Of a stretch of 64,000 nt of DNA, positions 21,910-32,554 are shown piece by piece. A program made the translations under genes and the position numbers. Source of the DNA: Lepidostoma basale. Lineage: Eukaryota > Arthropoda > Insecta > Trichoptera > Lepidostomatidae. Each line of letters opens with the position of its first letter. Positions within the stretch are counted from its first letter, which is position 1. Where the stretch lies: the NCBI GenBank assembly GCA_022606425.2, contig JAHDVF020000729.1:992001-1056000 (forward strand), in the 5' to 3' direction. Below the pieces are notes generated by a model. It was not told the origin of the DNA and did no database searches. It saw only the letters and a list, made by a program, of their open reading frames with translations.

Positions 21910-23060
21910 ATAAATAAATAAAATAAACGCGAAAATGTTCTCATAAAAAATGACAGTAACTACATATATCTGTTCAATTTAATACGCCGATTAATTTAAA
22001 ATATTTGCGTTTTCAGCCCAAGAGCGCTTTAAGGCTTTACGTGGATATAATTATTCAACTTAAAGCTTGTAATGCAACTTGCACTGCACTCTAAAATGCG
22101 CTTTCTATTGTGCAATGAGCTTATAAACAATGTAGATGAACGTGTATGCATGTTTTAACCGTTGATTCAGTTGTTGCCTGCAGGTAAAACATTCTGTAAG
22201 GGTAAAATGTCAAATATTCAATTGTTCTTTTAACTTTGGTGCAACAACATTTAAAATTATTGTTGATTTATTTGGCATTCTACAAAATGAAAAAAAATCT
22301 TGGCCTCTAAAACAAGATGGTGAATAGACACTAACCTCGAATAAAAGATATATGAATCGTAAAGAAGTATTCTAGTGAATTGAAAGACTAGGTTAACATG
22401 TTTTAGAAAAGGCAAGTACTGCTAGAGAAACGCTTGCAAGAATCAAATAGAGATATATGACATCGATCAAGGTACGTTGCGGAGGCGACAAATGATAAAG
22501 TTTTGGCTCTGAATAACAATGATTTTACCGTTTTATAATCTGTGGAGGACCTGTTCGCATGGCTGTTAATATGAAGGTTTTCTATCAAGTGATTTTCTAT
22601 TATGAAATTAATTATTTTGCCTTAAACCACGCCATGAAAGTTGTGCTGAAATGATACGGTAACCTTGCAAAGAGATTGATAGAAATCTTTAATATTACGT
22701 ACAAGAATTTCGTTATAATAAATAATGTTATGGAGTTAAGAGATTTTTTTCTGCTCCAAGTCTAGACGGTGAAGTATGAAGCCTTCAATTGTATGACAAT
22801 GTATTGCCCCATTAGGGCTTATAAATACAGCCGAGTCGGGAACTGGGATAAATAATGTGGAAGCTTTGTTTAGCCCGACAGATTATTCCGAGAGGAGATG
22901 CCGGACACAAAGAGCGGAGTGGATGCTATATTTATTACGCTTTGTTTATTCATTGGATCAACTCCAGTGGTGGAAGGTCGCCCGAACATCACCTTCATTT
23001 TTATGATTATATCACCATAAGTAGACAGGACTCGAAATATTGATAAAATTTAAAAGAAAT
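21910..23060. other. Non-coding; nothing assigned
   Basis: AT-rich with short mixed stretches (for example 22855-23000). No recognisable domain or repeat family. Confidence 0.35.
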
Positions 23061-23064
23061 AAAA

Positions 23065-23136
23065 ACAACTTTTTTTTAATGTATACATTAAAACATTGAC
23101 ACATTTTGAATGTTTACATTAAAAAAAAATGTTGTA
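23065..23136. repeat. Short palindrome, arms about 28 bp
   Basis: CAACTTTTTTTTAATGTA at the left mirrors ACATTAAAAAAAAATGTTG at the right, around the centre AACATTGACACATTTTGAAT. Confidence 0.7.
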
Positions 23137-23344
23137 TAAAAACTGGTCAAAGTCCACAGCATATAAAAATTGGAGAGTTTTCTCCAGACGTTGTCTAGTA
23201 ATGTGTGATAATTGGGTTGATAGCCTTTCACATTAAATTAATAAAGATTTTCTGCTTAATGCTTACATCTAATCTCAATAGATGGCGCTAGTGTAGATTG
23301 AACTAAAAATATGTGAAATGTTTCTCAACATGGTGCATACATAC

Positions 23345-23575
23345 AACTTTAAAAAAAATGGCAGACGTGGTGTTCGTAATAAGGGCGGAATGGGAAATGT
23401 TATAATTGTGTATATTGATAAAGGTTATATTATAATCGAAACATGTCTGTGTTAGGTGAAATAAAGTGTTGTAATACCAAGTGCAATTATATTTATTCAA
23501 ATATGAATCCACAACACAAAGTGCAGGCGAATATAGAAGAAATTTAAAGGGTTTTCAGAACGCTATAAAAAGCCT
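23345..23575 (+). repeat. Penelope-like element terminal relic and a shared unclassified segment
   Basis: 23437-23560 carries GAAACATGTCTG, ATAAAGTGTTGTAAT, then GAATCCACAACACAAAGTGC and GCGAATATAGAAGAAAT, matching the right end of the Penelope-like element at 31671-31775. Just upstream, 23358-23400 (GGCAGACGTGGTGTTCGTAA) matches 43599-43640. No coding part remains. Confidence 0.7.
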
Positions 23576-23824
23576 AATGTAAATGATCAACAATCACAAC
23601 TGAATAACGATTGTTACATTCAAAAAAAGTTTTAAAAATACCTACTCTTTACATTTTTTGTTTGTTTTTGGTACAATCACGAGAAATTATTTACATATTG
23701 TTTGCTTATTTATTTATAAATGTTTGCATTCTATCATGCGAAGGTTGATGCACATTCGTCTAAGGAGACTAATTTTCACATCATTCGTTAAATTATTATT
23801 AAAACAAAAATTACAAATACTATG

Positions 23825-23905
23825 GGTTGGGAAGCAACGGAAAACTACCACATTAAAGACCCGAGTGGCATCCCAAGAACTAGCAAAAATGTACACTTTG
23901 CTGTA
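23825..23905 (+). repeat. SINE-related 3' block, isolated
   Basis: Contains GAAGCAACGGAAAACTACCA, then GTGGCATCCCAAGAACTAGC. The same block follows the SINE at 25376-25680 (near 25588-25650), so it is either the 3' part of a longer SINE variant or a separate repeat joined to it. Confidence 0.55.
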
Positions 23906-24036
23906 AAAACCAATTCCTAGGAATGAAACATTAAAAAAATGCAATATTGGAAACGTTAACGCAATGTTAACTCGGGATGCCAAATAGATATTTTTATAAA
24001 CATTCTGTTTGTAAATAGAAGATTTTTTTCAAACTA

Positions 24037-24310
24037 ACTAACCATCACGCCGTTTCTCCGAAGGGGTAGGCAGAAATAACGGACTGCCACACTTTTCTTT
24101 CCTGACATATTTCTCTTGTTTTCTCAATATTCATGCACGCGCGTCGATTTCTCCGACTCCTCACATGGCCGACATTTAATATTTGAGTTATTTAATAGTG
24201 CCACGTTTTCCTCGGTCTTACTCTATTACTAGTTCCATTTACATAGTTAACATATACTTTTTACCTTTTTTTTAATATTTATTCTTTCTTTCCACGTGTC
24301 CAAACTATCT
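24037..24310 (-). repeat. TTAG-tailed LINE 3' fragment, minus strand
   Basis: The plus strand enters with CTAACTAACCATCACGCCG and continues through the GAGGAGTCGGAGAAATCGAC block (reverse complement) to the CATTAAGATAGTTTGGACAC block near 24310. The coding frame is disrupted by several indels. Confidence 0.82.
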
Positions 24311-24624
24311 TAATGATACAATATAATGAAAACTTTTTGACCAGCAAATGCTATAACATTCCAAAGTATTGTACGAGTATATACGTAATAATTCAAGTGT
24401 TTCAGTTTATACTACCCTCAAACCGTAAAAATAATCAGAGATGTTCAGTATTATATTTTTTAATAAGCTGTTCATGTAAATTACTTTTATTTTGATTTCG
24501 AACATTTTCATATACGAGTATATCCGACTTGAATAATCAACAACGTAGGTTGCAGAGTATATTTTAATAATAAATTGACTGCATAGCCTCACAGATAACT
24601 CATCTGTACAAAAGCATAGCAACC

Positions 24625-24870
24625 TGTTTGCCCCTGACAATTACCTGAGGTTGCGACAACAAAGACTCTTCCACAGTCCAATATATAGGTCGAACCTTTC
24701 AATGATTGTGTCTGATGGAAAGGGTATCGCCTTACTCAACAATACTGCAAAGGATATCGATGCATTTTATATCAGTTTGGGGCAGATTACATTATATTTA
24801 AAGAATGTTTACAAGATACATATTTTATACAGTTGGGTATATTATTTATCATTAATCTATGGTGGAAACA
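24625..24870 (+). pseudogene. Jockey/CR1-type LINE ORF2 C-terminal fragment, diverged
   Basis: The translation gives PDNYLRLRQQRLFHSP, then YRSNLSMIVSDGKGIALLNN and DIDAFYISLGQI. Aligned with PDNYLRQRQHRLFYLP...RTNLPMVMPVGRAILLLN...EVDIF of the 9741-13640 element, it shows an older copy of this family. Truncated at both ends. Confidence 0.78.
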
Positions 24871-24881
24871 ATGATTAAGAA

Positions 24882-25135
24882 ATAATGGTAAAAAAAAGTA
24901 TATGTTAACGATGAAATGGAACTAGAAATAGAGGAAGACCGAGGAAAACGTGGCACGATTGAATAAATCAAATATTGAATGTCGGCCACGTGAGAAGTCG
25001 GAGAAATCGACGCGCGTGCATGACATGGTGTATGAATTTTGAGGAAGCTAGAGAAATATGTCAAGAAAGAAAAGTATGGCAGTCCATTCTTTCTGGGAGA
25101 CGGGATGATGGTTACTTAGTTCGATAGTTAGTTAG
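24882..25135 (+). repeat. TTAG-tailed LINE 3' fragment
   Basis: Blocks in order: GTATATGTTAACGATG, GAGGAAGACCGAGGAAAACG, GTCGGCCACGTGAGAAGTCG, GTATGGCAGTCCATTCTTTC, then a deleted hairpin and a degraded TTAG tail (TAGTTAGTTAGTT). Frameshifted. Confidence 0.82.
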
Positions 25136-25375
25136 TTCTATCAATGGTGCAAAAATACATTTTAAGTTTTCAAGAAAACGTAGTTATTATAGATTTTTTT
25201 TGTAAATGATTGTACATGTTGCCTTACTACGACGTTACCGTAAATTAATACTACGACGATACCGTATATTGTTTAACAAAAAAAATCGTTTACAAACATT
25301 CAATAAATGTTTAATGTCTTCAATGCCTTTGGGCGACAAAATAATTAAACTATATATTTTTTTATATATATCGTC

Positions 25376-25680
25376 GGGTTTTGTGGCAGAGTGGCAACAG
25401 TTTTGACTGTCAGATCGAAGGTCCCGGCTTCGATTCTCGGAGATGATAGTTTGAAACAAATCTCGCTTCCTTAGTCTGGTAGAATTCACGTGACAATAAA
25501 AATGGCGATATACTAGCTACTGTCATGTCATGAGAATCAATTGCTAAAAATTGTATACAGTAATTGGGTTCAAATAACCTGTTGAAAGCAACGGGAAACC
25601 ACCACATTTAAGGCCCAAGTGGCGTCCCAAGAACTAGCAAAAATATTACACTTTGAGGCGAACCAATGGATTAAAAAAAT
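25376..25680 (+). repeat. tRNA-derived SINE copy (diverged)
   Basis: The A-box-like TGGCAGAGTGGCAACAG and B-box-like GGCTTCGATTC sit at tRNA-like spacing. They are followed by the family body (TCTGGTAGAATTCACGTGAC, then AATGGCGATA and TCATGTCATGAGAATCAAT) and the GTAATTGGGTTCAAATAACC end. An additional block (GCAACGGGAAACCACCAC) follows. SINEs of this type are transcribed by RNA polymerase III from the internal boxes. Confidence 0.8.
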
Positions 25681-26235
25681 GTTCGAAAAAAATTTGTTCA
25701 ATTTCTTAAATCAAACATAATATACTCAACATAGAATATTCGAGAATATAATCAGCTTATTGATCAAGTATTCAAAAATATATAATATATCTCAAATTTA
25801 ATGAAACAAGAGATAGTATATAATGGACAAGTGAATATAATACATTTACCAAACCAGACAGACCACTTAAGGGACACTTTACGTGAGTAATTCAATTCGT
25901 AGAATAGTGTATTCACACATACAAATTCAATTAGAAGATACAACTTTACATTGTCAAATATATTTGAATACGTAAATAAATATATCTTATATTCATTACA
26001 TATACCTCAATTTAAAGGGCCAATACAAAATAATGGTATTATAAATTTTCTACAACTCGAAACATTAATGATTAAACCGAGTATTCTGTCCCCCAAATGA
26101 CCCAACATAAATAAAGGGTTATTTTGTAATATTTTAAAAATTTCATAGAAATTGCGGAATACACTAATTGCAATAACATTGTTTATAACACTATTTTTCG
26201 TTGAATTGAATAAAAATATTTCATTGAACAGTGAA
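25680..26235. other. AT-rich sequence, nothing recognised
   Basis: No supported feature. Confidence 0.4.
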
Positions 26236-26237
26236 AG

Positions 26238-26500
26238 GATCATTAAGATGATTTCGACCCATGGAAAGAATGGTAAAAAACTGTATGTTAACGATGTTAA
26301 AGGGTCTAGAAATAGAGGTAGAACGAGGAAAACGTGGACGGTCAAATAAATCAAATATTGACAACGGACACGTGAGGAGTCGGATAAATCAACGTGCGTG
26401 CATTGTACGATGAATGAACGTTGAGGAAGCAAGAGAAGTATGTCACTCTTCCCCTCACACTACCCCTTCGGAGAAACGGTGGGATGGTTAATTTGTTGTT
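26238..26500 (+). repeat. TTAG-tailed LINE 3' fragment, degraded
   Basis: AAGGATCATTAAGATGATTT, CTGTATGTTAACGATGTTAA, AATAGAGGTAGAACGAGGAA and the CACGTGAGGAGTCGGATAAA block are present in order. The hairpin end is mutated and the TTAG tail is nearly lost. A minus-strand 141-codon open frame over this region is antisense noise. Confidence 0.8.
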
Positions 26501-26504
26501 TAGC

Positions 26505-27830
26505 AATTATGTTGTATTAACATATTACAATTACGGTTATAAAGTATGAAATTGAGAAAATATAAATGTTTATAAATATAGAATAAGTATCTATCAAACG
26601 GTTTTTCTTATACATTTACGTCTTGAAGAAAACTAATGTTATGAGAGAAAAAAGTGTCCAGGATTCATTAAAATGTCAAATGTTAAATGAAATTTCATAC
26701 CAGAGTCCATATTGCGACGGATCAGAAAATATAAAATTCGTGAATAAAAATATTGAGGAAAACATTCGGTTTCTAGGCGTTAAATTTGTTTTATTTAATA
26801 TCGACATGTTTCGCTTTGTTGCCACAAATAATTAGTTAGACACATTTGTTAGTGCTTTAAACAGATAGTGTTCTAGCAAGACGAAATATGAGACTATAAT
26901 AAAACATAATACATATTTTTAGAAAACGTTCGTTTTGACCGTTAATACATTGGATCATTGTTAAAGCAACGATATATAAATAAATTTCATTGTACATTGC
27001 CTTAAATAAGCCAAACATTTCTAGCTGTAATAACAAAAGAATATCGAAAATCTGATTTGATATGAAACTTTACACCATTGCTCAGGCAACAGTGAATGAA
27101 ATATGGAATTATTTAAGTTATTTGAAATAACTTAACATAAAAAATATCTATCCTAACAGTTAAAACTCTCGCCAACTCAATTTCGGCGAACACTTGAAAT
27201 TCATCTTACAAACTTGAATGAGGAATTCGAATATCCGGATCCGCTCCACGCTCCTGCGCCCCGCGTCTCTATAACCTCCGAGCTGTAGAAACGTGAATAA
27301 TCCCGTGATAAACTACACGTGAGAACGGCAGGATTTAAGTAAGCTATTGTAGAAACTATATTGTCCACAGTCGGCACGGCATCCGGGAAGAAAATGAGAT
27401 TACCTTCGTTGCCGGCGTCTGCGCTCCCTGGGCGGCTCCGGCGCGAGATAGCGCCAAGTTAGGCGGCAATATAAATCACGGCGAGTGGCAAGCCGAGACA
27501 ATATCTTCAAAATTGAATATTTATGTATTTCGCTGTGACCTGAGCGAATGTAAAATGGTTTGTTGATACCCAAAAAGGAAATAAGTGAAATGACGGAAGC
27601 GCTGATACGCCGCGCGCCGGTACGCCAATGCTGAACAAGGAATTGTGAACGATTCGCGCGTTGCGGCGTGACGCCGGTTGTACTCAGGTCATTTTATACA
27701 TCTGTCATAAAAAAAATGCTTAAATATAGAAAGAAAATATATATTATTGATGTCTACTATATTCGCTTTTACGTTGCGTTGTTGTTCACAGTATTAAGAG
27801 CAATTCATTTAATATTGATGAACTCTATTT
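26505..27830. other. Non-coding; long GC-balanced island at about 27180-27700
   Basis: The island contains GGGCGGCTCCGGCGCGAGAT and other CpG-containing stretches, single-copy in the window, with no open frame worth calling. Its size and composition suggest conserved regulatory DNA or a decayed exon cluster (inference). Confidence 0.4.
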
Positions 27831-28375
27831 TTATATTGGTGTGACATTTGCGCCTTGTGCATTATCAAACGTCTATTTTTTGATTCTTGAACAGTGACGT
27901 ATGACCGTCGTGACCGAGTGGTGAGTGCATTGACTGCCACCCCGAAGTTTTCGGGTTCGATTCCCGGCGAGGGCAGTGTGATTGTCACACTATTATATTA
28001 TTATATTATACACACTATTATTCACCTCCACTATTATTCACCCACCGGCGAGGGCAGTGTGATTGTCACACTATTATATTATACACACTATATTACACAC
28101 TATTATATTATATACCTGGTGTAGAATTCACTTGACCATAAAATATCGATAGATTAGTTACCTATCACTGTCACGAGAATCACTATGATAGCTTTAATAC
28201 CCTTTACATCGATTTGCCTCATGCTGTCATGATGTAAAAGAGCGATTCAACAAAATAATAATAATAATAAGGATATTAAATACTGACGAAAACGTTAGTT
28301 TTCAATACGTTTTATTATAATACATTGTATGGGATTGACAAATTTATTATTGTAAGGGCAATTTTCGACAATTAA
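27830..28375. repeat. Fold-back element split by a SINE insertion
   Basis: Left piece (27830-27898): GTGACATTTGCGCCTTGTGC, ATTATCAAACG, GATTCTTGAACAGTGACG. Right piece (28270-28360): ACTGACGAAAACGTTAGTTT and GTATGGGATTGACAAA. The SINE at 27899-28265 lies between them. Confidence 0.6.
27899..28265 (+). repeat. tRNA-derived SINE copy with internal duplication
   Basis: The head GACCGTCGTGACCGAGTGG and B box GGTTCGATTCCC are clear. The segment CCGGCGAGGGCAGTGTGATT followed by GTCACACTATTATATTA is duplicated (about 27963-28013 and 28047-28090), with TATTA expansions. The 3' part (CTTTACATCGATTTGCCTCA, then GATGTAAAAGAGCGATTCAA) differs from the copies at 28523 and 62922 but matches 29725-29795, so it defines a second 3' subtype. 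Confidence 0.8.
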
Positions 28376-28380
28376 AGATG

Positions 28381-28500
28381 CATCATCGAAGATTTGACAG
28401 GAAAAAGGTAGGTGGAGAAGTCAGCAAGAAGCCATTGCCAAATTGATGGCAAACATTGGGGAGAATTGATATGGCAAAAGAAGAAGAAAAATGCCCTTGT
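28381..28500 (+). pseudogene. Possible LINE C-terminal fragment with (GAA)n tail
   Basis: A mixed-composition stretch ends in AAAAGAAGAAGAAAAATG. Frames read GRIDMAKEEEK or HWGELIWQKKKK, which could be the end of a LINE ORF2 (pattern ...W...R.). Weak; no diagnostic GRP..W block survives. Confidence 0.35.
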
Positions 28501-28522
28501 AAGGTTACATAATATGTCAAAT

Positions 28523-28757
28523 TCGACCTTCGTGGCAGAGTGGTAAGAGCTCTGAATTCCATACTAAAGGTCCCGGGTTCGATTCCCGGCGATGGCAGTG
28601 TGATTGTCACTGTATTTGGTCTGGTGTAGAATTCACGTGACAATAAAATGGCGATAGGTTGGCTACCTATCACATGTCATGAGAATCAATATAATAGCTA
28701 AAATAAATTATAAACAGTAATTGGGTTCAAACGACCTGTAGTATACAAAAAAAAATT
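28523..28757 (+). repeat. tRNA-derived SINE copy, well preserved
   Basis: A box TGGCAGAGTGGTAAGAGC at 28533, B box GGGTTCGATTCCC at 28574-28586, then the hairpin GGCAGTGTGATTGTCACTG, the body GGTCTGGTGTAGAATTCACG, ACCTATCACATGTCATGAGA and the end GTAATTGGGTTCAAACGACC followed by an A-rich tail. It closely matches 62922-63150. The acceptor-stem pairing of a real tRNA is missing, so it is a SINE. Confidence 0.9.
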
Positions 28758-28759
28758 GT

Positions 28760-29590
28760 GGTGAATGGTTTCTAAATATGAATTAGTATACGAAAGATAT
28801 GGTCGCTGGTGCCCATACAAGAGAAATTGATGTAAGTCTCCTGGAGATTCCCATTTATTAACGAATAAATTATTTTAAGAGAGAAAACATTTATCTAGTT
28901 CAGGATTAAAAATAATATATCTTGAGACAGTGAAAAATATCCTTCAAAATATACCATGTTCGCGGTCTTTCTAGGGCACTATTCATTCATTCCATTCCTA
29001 AGCATTTTCTTAAGATTTTCTCGCTTCGTTGTATAGTTACGGAGCAAACTTTAAACCATTTGAATGTGAACCTAGAACTCTGAAAAGAAAACGAACTCGA
29101 AAAAAAATGCTATTAATATTTATTTTTTACAAAACCCAACATATCAATTCAAGTGCTATCTAAAGATCTAAACAAATTGTGCGCAATCGTATTGAACTTC
29201 ATTACTTATCGGCGTGTTAATGAAAGCATAAATATACCATTAAAATGTACTAACATCGCTTTTGCATACTCAAGGCCGGCAAACGGAAACATGACGGGAG
29301 AATATTAATTGGGAGCGTTTGCAAATGGAAAAACAATGCGATATTGCACAACCCGCGCCAAAAGAAATTCTACGCAACCTTCCGATGAAAATATGTATTC
29401 AATTCGGCACCTTTGACGCCTTCCAGCCATCTGCAGTGCCGGTGGATATGACGCACCCATACTGGGTACCGATGAGCGAATTCTAGGGAATGGAAGATTG
29501 AATCATTTCGAAGTATCGGAAATTGTTAACATTTATGCAAAGTACTGCATTGAAAATTGTTTACAATACACGTATAGTAACGTATTATAC
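28760..29590. other. Non-coding; GC-balanced island at about 29200-29480
   Basis: The island reads as complex single-copy sequence (for example GGAAACATGACGGGAGAATA) with no coding frame. The rest is AT-rich. Confidence 0.35.
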
Positions 29591-29593
29591 AAA

Positions 29594-29800
29594 TACGACC
29601 TTTATGGGCGAATGGAATATGCTTCCCGGGTTCGATTTCCGTTTGAGATGGCAGTGTGCTTGTCACACTGTCTTTGGTCTGGTGCAGAATTCGCGTGACA
29701 ATAGAATAGCTATCTATCACAAGTCATAACCAGTACCATCTACAATCGATTTGGCTCGCGCTGTAATGATGTAAAGAGCGATTCAACAAAATATTAATAA
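29594..29800 (+). repeat. tRNA-derived SINE copy, second 3' subtype
   Basis: The B box GGGTTCGATTTCC is near 29628 and the A box is degraded. The body (CAGTGTGCTTGTCACACTG, GGTCTGGTGCAGAATTCGCG) is followed by ATCGATTTGGCTCGCGCTGT, GATGTAAAGAGCGATTCAAC, the same 3' end as 27899-28265. Confidence 0.82.
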
Positions 29801-29804
29801 ATCC

Positions 29805-29890
29805 TTCTTCTCCGGTCTCAATCTAATGATTGGTCTGCAGCAAGGCGACGCATCTCCTCTTCCACGCCGCTCGGTCCTCGGCAACTCTCT
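29805..29890 (-). pseudogene. LINE ORF2 C-terminal fragment (RVAEDRAAW), minus strand
   Basis: The minus-strand translation reads RVAEDRAAWKRRCVAL. This is the end of the A.DR..W...C..A block common to insect LINE ORF2 tails, followed by GAAGAAGGAT. Its 5' boundary abuts an (ATT)n run at 29897-29920. Confidence 0.65.
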
Positions 29891-30081
29891 TATAAATATA
29901 ATAATAATAATAATAATAAATGCCATAATATGTTTAAATAAATTATTGAAGTTATACTTTTCTTCTACATTCGCCATAACTTTGTGTTGCGGATTTATTG
30001 AACAAATTTTATTTCTTGTAAACAACACGAAATTTGAATTACTTTTTGATAACTTTGTATCACAACACTTTATTACACTTT

Positions 30082-30476
30082 TTTCAGACATGTTTCGGGA
30101 CACAGAAGCATATATATAAAGAATAGTCTAACTTCTCTAAAATAGTCTAACTAGAATAGTCTAACTTCAAATAATGCAAGTTTAAGCGATGACGTCAAAA
30201 AAGATTTAATTTCCTTGTATAATGTCTGCATAAATCAAAATTATTTCCAATTTAATAACAAAAATTATAAACAGTCTGAAGGATGTTTTCAGACATGTTT
30301 CGGGACACAGAAGCATATATATAAAGAATAGTCTAACTTCTCTAAAGAATAGTCTAACTTCAAATAATGCAAGTTTAAGCGATGACGTCAAAAAAGATTT
30401 AATTTCCTTGTATAATGTCTGCATAAATCAAAATTATTTCCAATTTAATAACAAAAATTATAAACAGTCTGAAGGA
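30082..30476 (+). repeat. Tandem duplication at the 5' side of the Penelope element
   Basis: The segment from TTTCAGACATGTTTCGGGAC to AAACAGTCTGAAGGA is present twice, first at 30082-30283 and then at 30287-30476. The first copy has an extra 12 bp of TAGTCTAACT-type repeat. The duplication includes the terminus and the start of the surviving RT region, so the first copy encodes a dead-end stub. Confidence 0.92.
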
Positions 30477-31444
30477 TTGCCCATGGGTGCACCCACAAGC
30501 CCATTATTTGCCGATATTTTTGTAAACAATTTAGAAAATAATTTTTTTAAATGTGATTCCAATTTAATTAAAAATGTTTTCATTTGGAAAAGATACGTAG
30601 ACGATATTTTTTGTATTTGGACAGGCACGGATAGGCAGTTAACTTCTTTCCTCACCCTTATCAACTCCTTCCATGAACATATCAAATTCACATTAGAAAT
30701 CGGACATAATAATAAACTTAACTTCCTAGATTTAACCTTAAATATAATAGACAACAAAATCAAATTTAACATATTTCGAAAACCCACGTATACAGATAAT
30801 GTAATTCATAATATGTCCAATCATCCGAGGTCACATAAACATTCAGCTTTCCATGCCATGTTGACTCGTTTAATTAATATACCTCTTTCACTAGAAAATT
30901 ATAATAAAGAACTAACTACAATAAAACATATTGCTAAAAATAATGGTTACAGTGATAATCTAATCGATAATATTTTAAATAAAAAAACAAAAATAAGTTT
31001 ACTAAAACAATTTTGTATACTCCACCTAACTATAATCAGAAAAATAATCAATGGCGTAGAATTTTATATATTAATAATCTAACAAATATAGTTTCTAAAG
31101 ATCTTCCGTTAGACATTAGACCCGCGTTCTATACCAATAATAATCTAGGTAAATTGTTAATAAATAATAAAGACAAAGAAGACAAACTAATCCAATCGGG
31201 AGTATACAAACTTAAATGCGACGATTGCCCATCTTATTATATAGGAAAAACAACGCGCAACATTAATTTAAGAATGAAGGAACACATTAGGTGTCTCTCA
31301 AATAATAATTTTTCCGAATTCGCGAATCATCTCATAGAAAAAGATCACTCCTTCGATAAAAATAACGGCGTTGAAGTTTTGCATATCAGTAATAGAAAAG
31401 TAACATTAAACAACCTTGAAATCCTAGAAATAAAAAGTCGATAA
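30365..31444 (+). pseudogene. Penelope-like reverse transcriptase plus GIY-YIG endonuclease
   Basis: The reverse transcriptase part (to 31082) reads DDVKKDLISLYNVCINQNYF, motif B GLPMGAPTSPLFADIFVNN, the catalytic YVDD (30594-30605), LNFLDLTLNI and FRKPTYTDNVIHNMSNHPRS, all hallmarks of Penelope RT, which is telomerase-related. A frame change between 31013 and 31082 leads to the C-terminal GIY-YIG nuclease: GVYKLKCDDCPSYYIGKT (from 31199), LRMKEH and a Glu in LEILEIKSR. The N-terminal part with RT motif A is missing, so the product could not polymerise. Its known role is target-primed retrotransposition with GIY-YIG cleavage. Confidence 0.94.
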
Positions 31445-31636
31445 AAAATAAAGAAGAAATTATAAATAATCAAATTAATTTAACTTCCAGTCCGATACTA
31501 GATTTATTTCCCCTGTCCCATTATTCCGGCTAAAATGTAATTAACACTATTTCTTGGAACCACCCCCACTCCTCCTTTACCATTTTAATTTTATTTAGTA
31601 TATAAGTAACGATTTTGTCTCATTTAGCTGTTAAAA

Positions 31637-31698
31637 TTTATACACACTGAAGAAGGGGCTTCTGTGTCCCGAAACATGTCTGAAAAAAGTGTAATAAA
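31637..31698 (+). ncRNA. Hammerhead ribozyme-like motif of the Penelope element
   Basis: Core CTGAAGA (31647-31653) plus one extra A, helix II GGGGC/GTCCC (31655-31659 with 31666-31670, one G-T pair), then GAAAC (31671), AT, GT and C17 at 31680, the expected cleavage position. Helix I can form from the upstream TTTATAC and the downstream GTAATAAA, with two closing pairs at the core. Hammerheads with a very short helix III are known in Penelope-like elements, and an extra nucleotide at this position is known in a natural viroid hammerhead. Folding was done by hand only. Confidence 0.65.
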
Positions 31699-31889
31699 GT
31701 GTTGTGATACAAAGTTATCAAAAAATAATTCAAATATGAATCCGCAACACAAAGTAATGGCGAATATAGAAGAAACACGAAATTTATTCAAAATTAAAAT
31801 AAAAATACAAACAAGTTTCGGACCCATAAGCTCTTCATCAATGTTCGTAGTTTTTGTATAAACAAAATAAACAAAAAAATGTGATCTGT

Positions 31890-31990
31890 TTTGACAGATA
31901 ACTAATAATTGTTACGGTTGAACAATGAACCAAGTTCTTAAAGGGTACAAAGTCTATATTTCCGTGAATATTTCACGGGTTGCAACTAGT
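31890..31990 (+). repeat. Segment shared with 34330-34425
   Basis: Both places carry an AACAATGAACCAAGTT or ACAGTGAACCAGGTT block, then TTAARGGGTA, and CCGTGAATATTTCAC. It could be the outer part of a repeat next to the Penelope relics. Family unknown. Confidence 0.55.
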
Positions 31991-31994
31991 CTGA

Positions 31995-32520
31995 TATTAT
32001 CGATCATTTCAGAAGACACAAAAGGCCCGATTTTTTGTCTTGATGTTCGTTCGGACGGAAATAGGGGTAATGCCGGGTATTGAATTAATTCGTATGAAGA
32101 AAGGTTTTATATATTTAAAAAACTTTTAAAAAAAAGTATACAAAATTAAATAAAAAAAAAAAAAAGATCCTTGAATACATTTAAAATATTAAGCAAAGAG
32201 ATTGATCAATTAATTTGAAAGGAATTTTCCTAATCATGAAGGTCTGATCCTTTACAGAGCTTTGAAGAATTTTTAATGAAATCGTCGACGGAAAAATCAA
32301 ATAAATTCGATTTTCATTCCGCATACAGAAAAGAAGGTAGATCCGTAGTATAATTATTATTTGTAGGTTATTCAAGTAGTGAGCACTTTTTCTATGATGT
32401 GCTTGAAAATGCTAGTTATGATAACGATAATGTAGACTTATAATTTGGACATAGCCGAAGGTAAATTTGGACATAATTTTTAATTTTATTGTTTACTGTT
32501 TCACTCTGATTCATCGGTTG
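31995..32520. other. AT-rich sequence, nothing recognised
   Basis: No supported feature. Confidence 0.4.
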
Positions 32521-32554
32521 AGGCTTGATAAAAATAAATGTATGTATTGTCCAC

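Larger units (their letters stand above)
29944..31790 (+). mobile_element. Penelope-like element, 5' truncated, with inverted termini
   Basis: The coding core (30365-31444) is flanked by inverted copies of one terminal sequence: left (minus) at 29962-30099 and right (plus) at 31672-31775. Both contain TGTCTGAAAAAAGTGTAATA, GTGTTGTGATACAAAGTTAT and a GCGAATRTAGAAGAAA-type end. Inverted termini are a known feature of Penelope-like elements. The right terminus is preceded by an intact hammerhead-like motif; on the left the first half of that motif is replaced. Solo terminal relics lie at 23437-23560, 35505-35680 and 49470-49600. Confidence 0.9.

Noticed and set aside
26007..26432. Minus-strand open frame of 141 codons
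   Set aside because: Partly antisense to a TTAG-tailed LINE fragment, low complexity, no motifs.
28523..28600. tRNA gene (good A and B boxes)
   Set aside because: The same head occurs in five copies with a common non-tRNA body and A-rich end, and no acceptor stem closes, so it is a SINE.
29962..31775. LTR retrotransposon (terminal repeats around a reverse transcriptase)
   Set aside because: The termini are inverted, the RT motifs and the GIY-YIG domain are Penelope-type, and no integrase, protease or primer-binding site is present.
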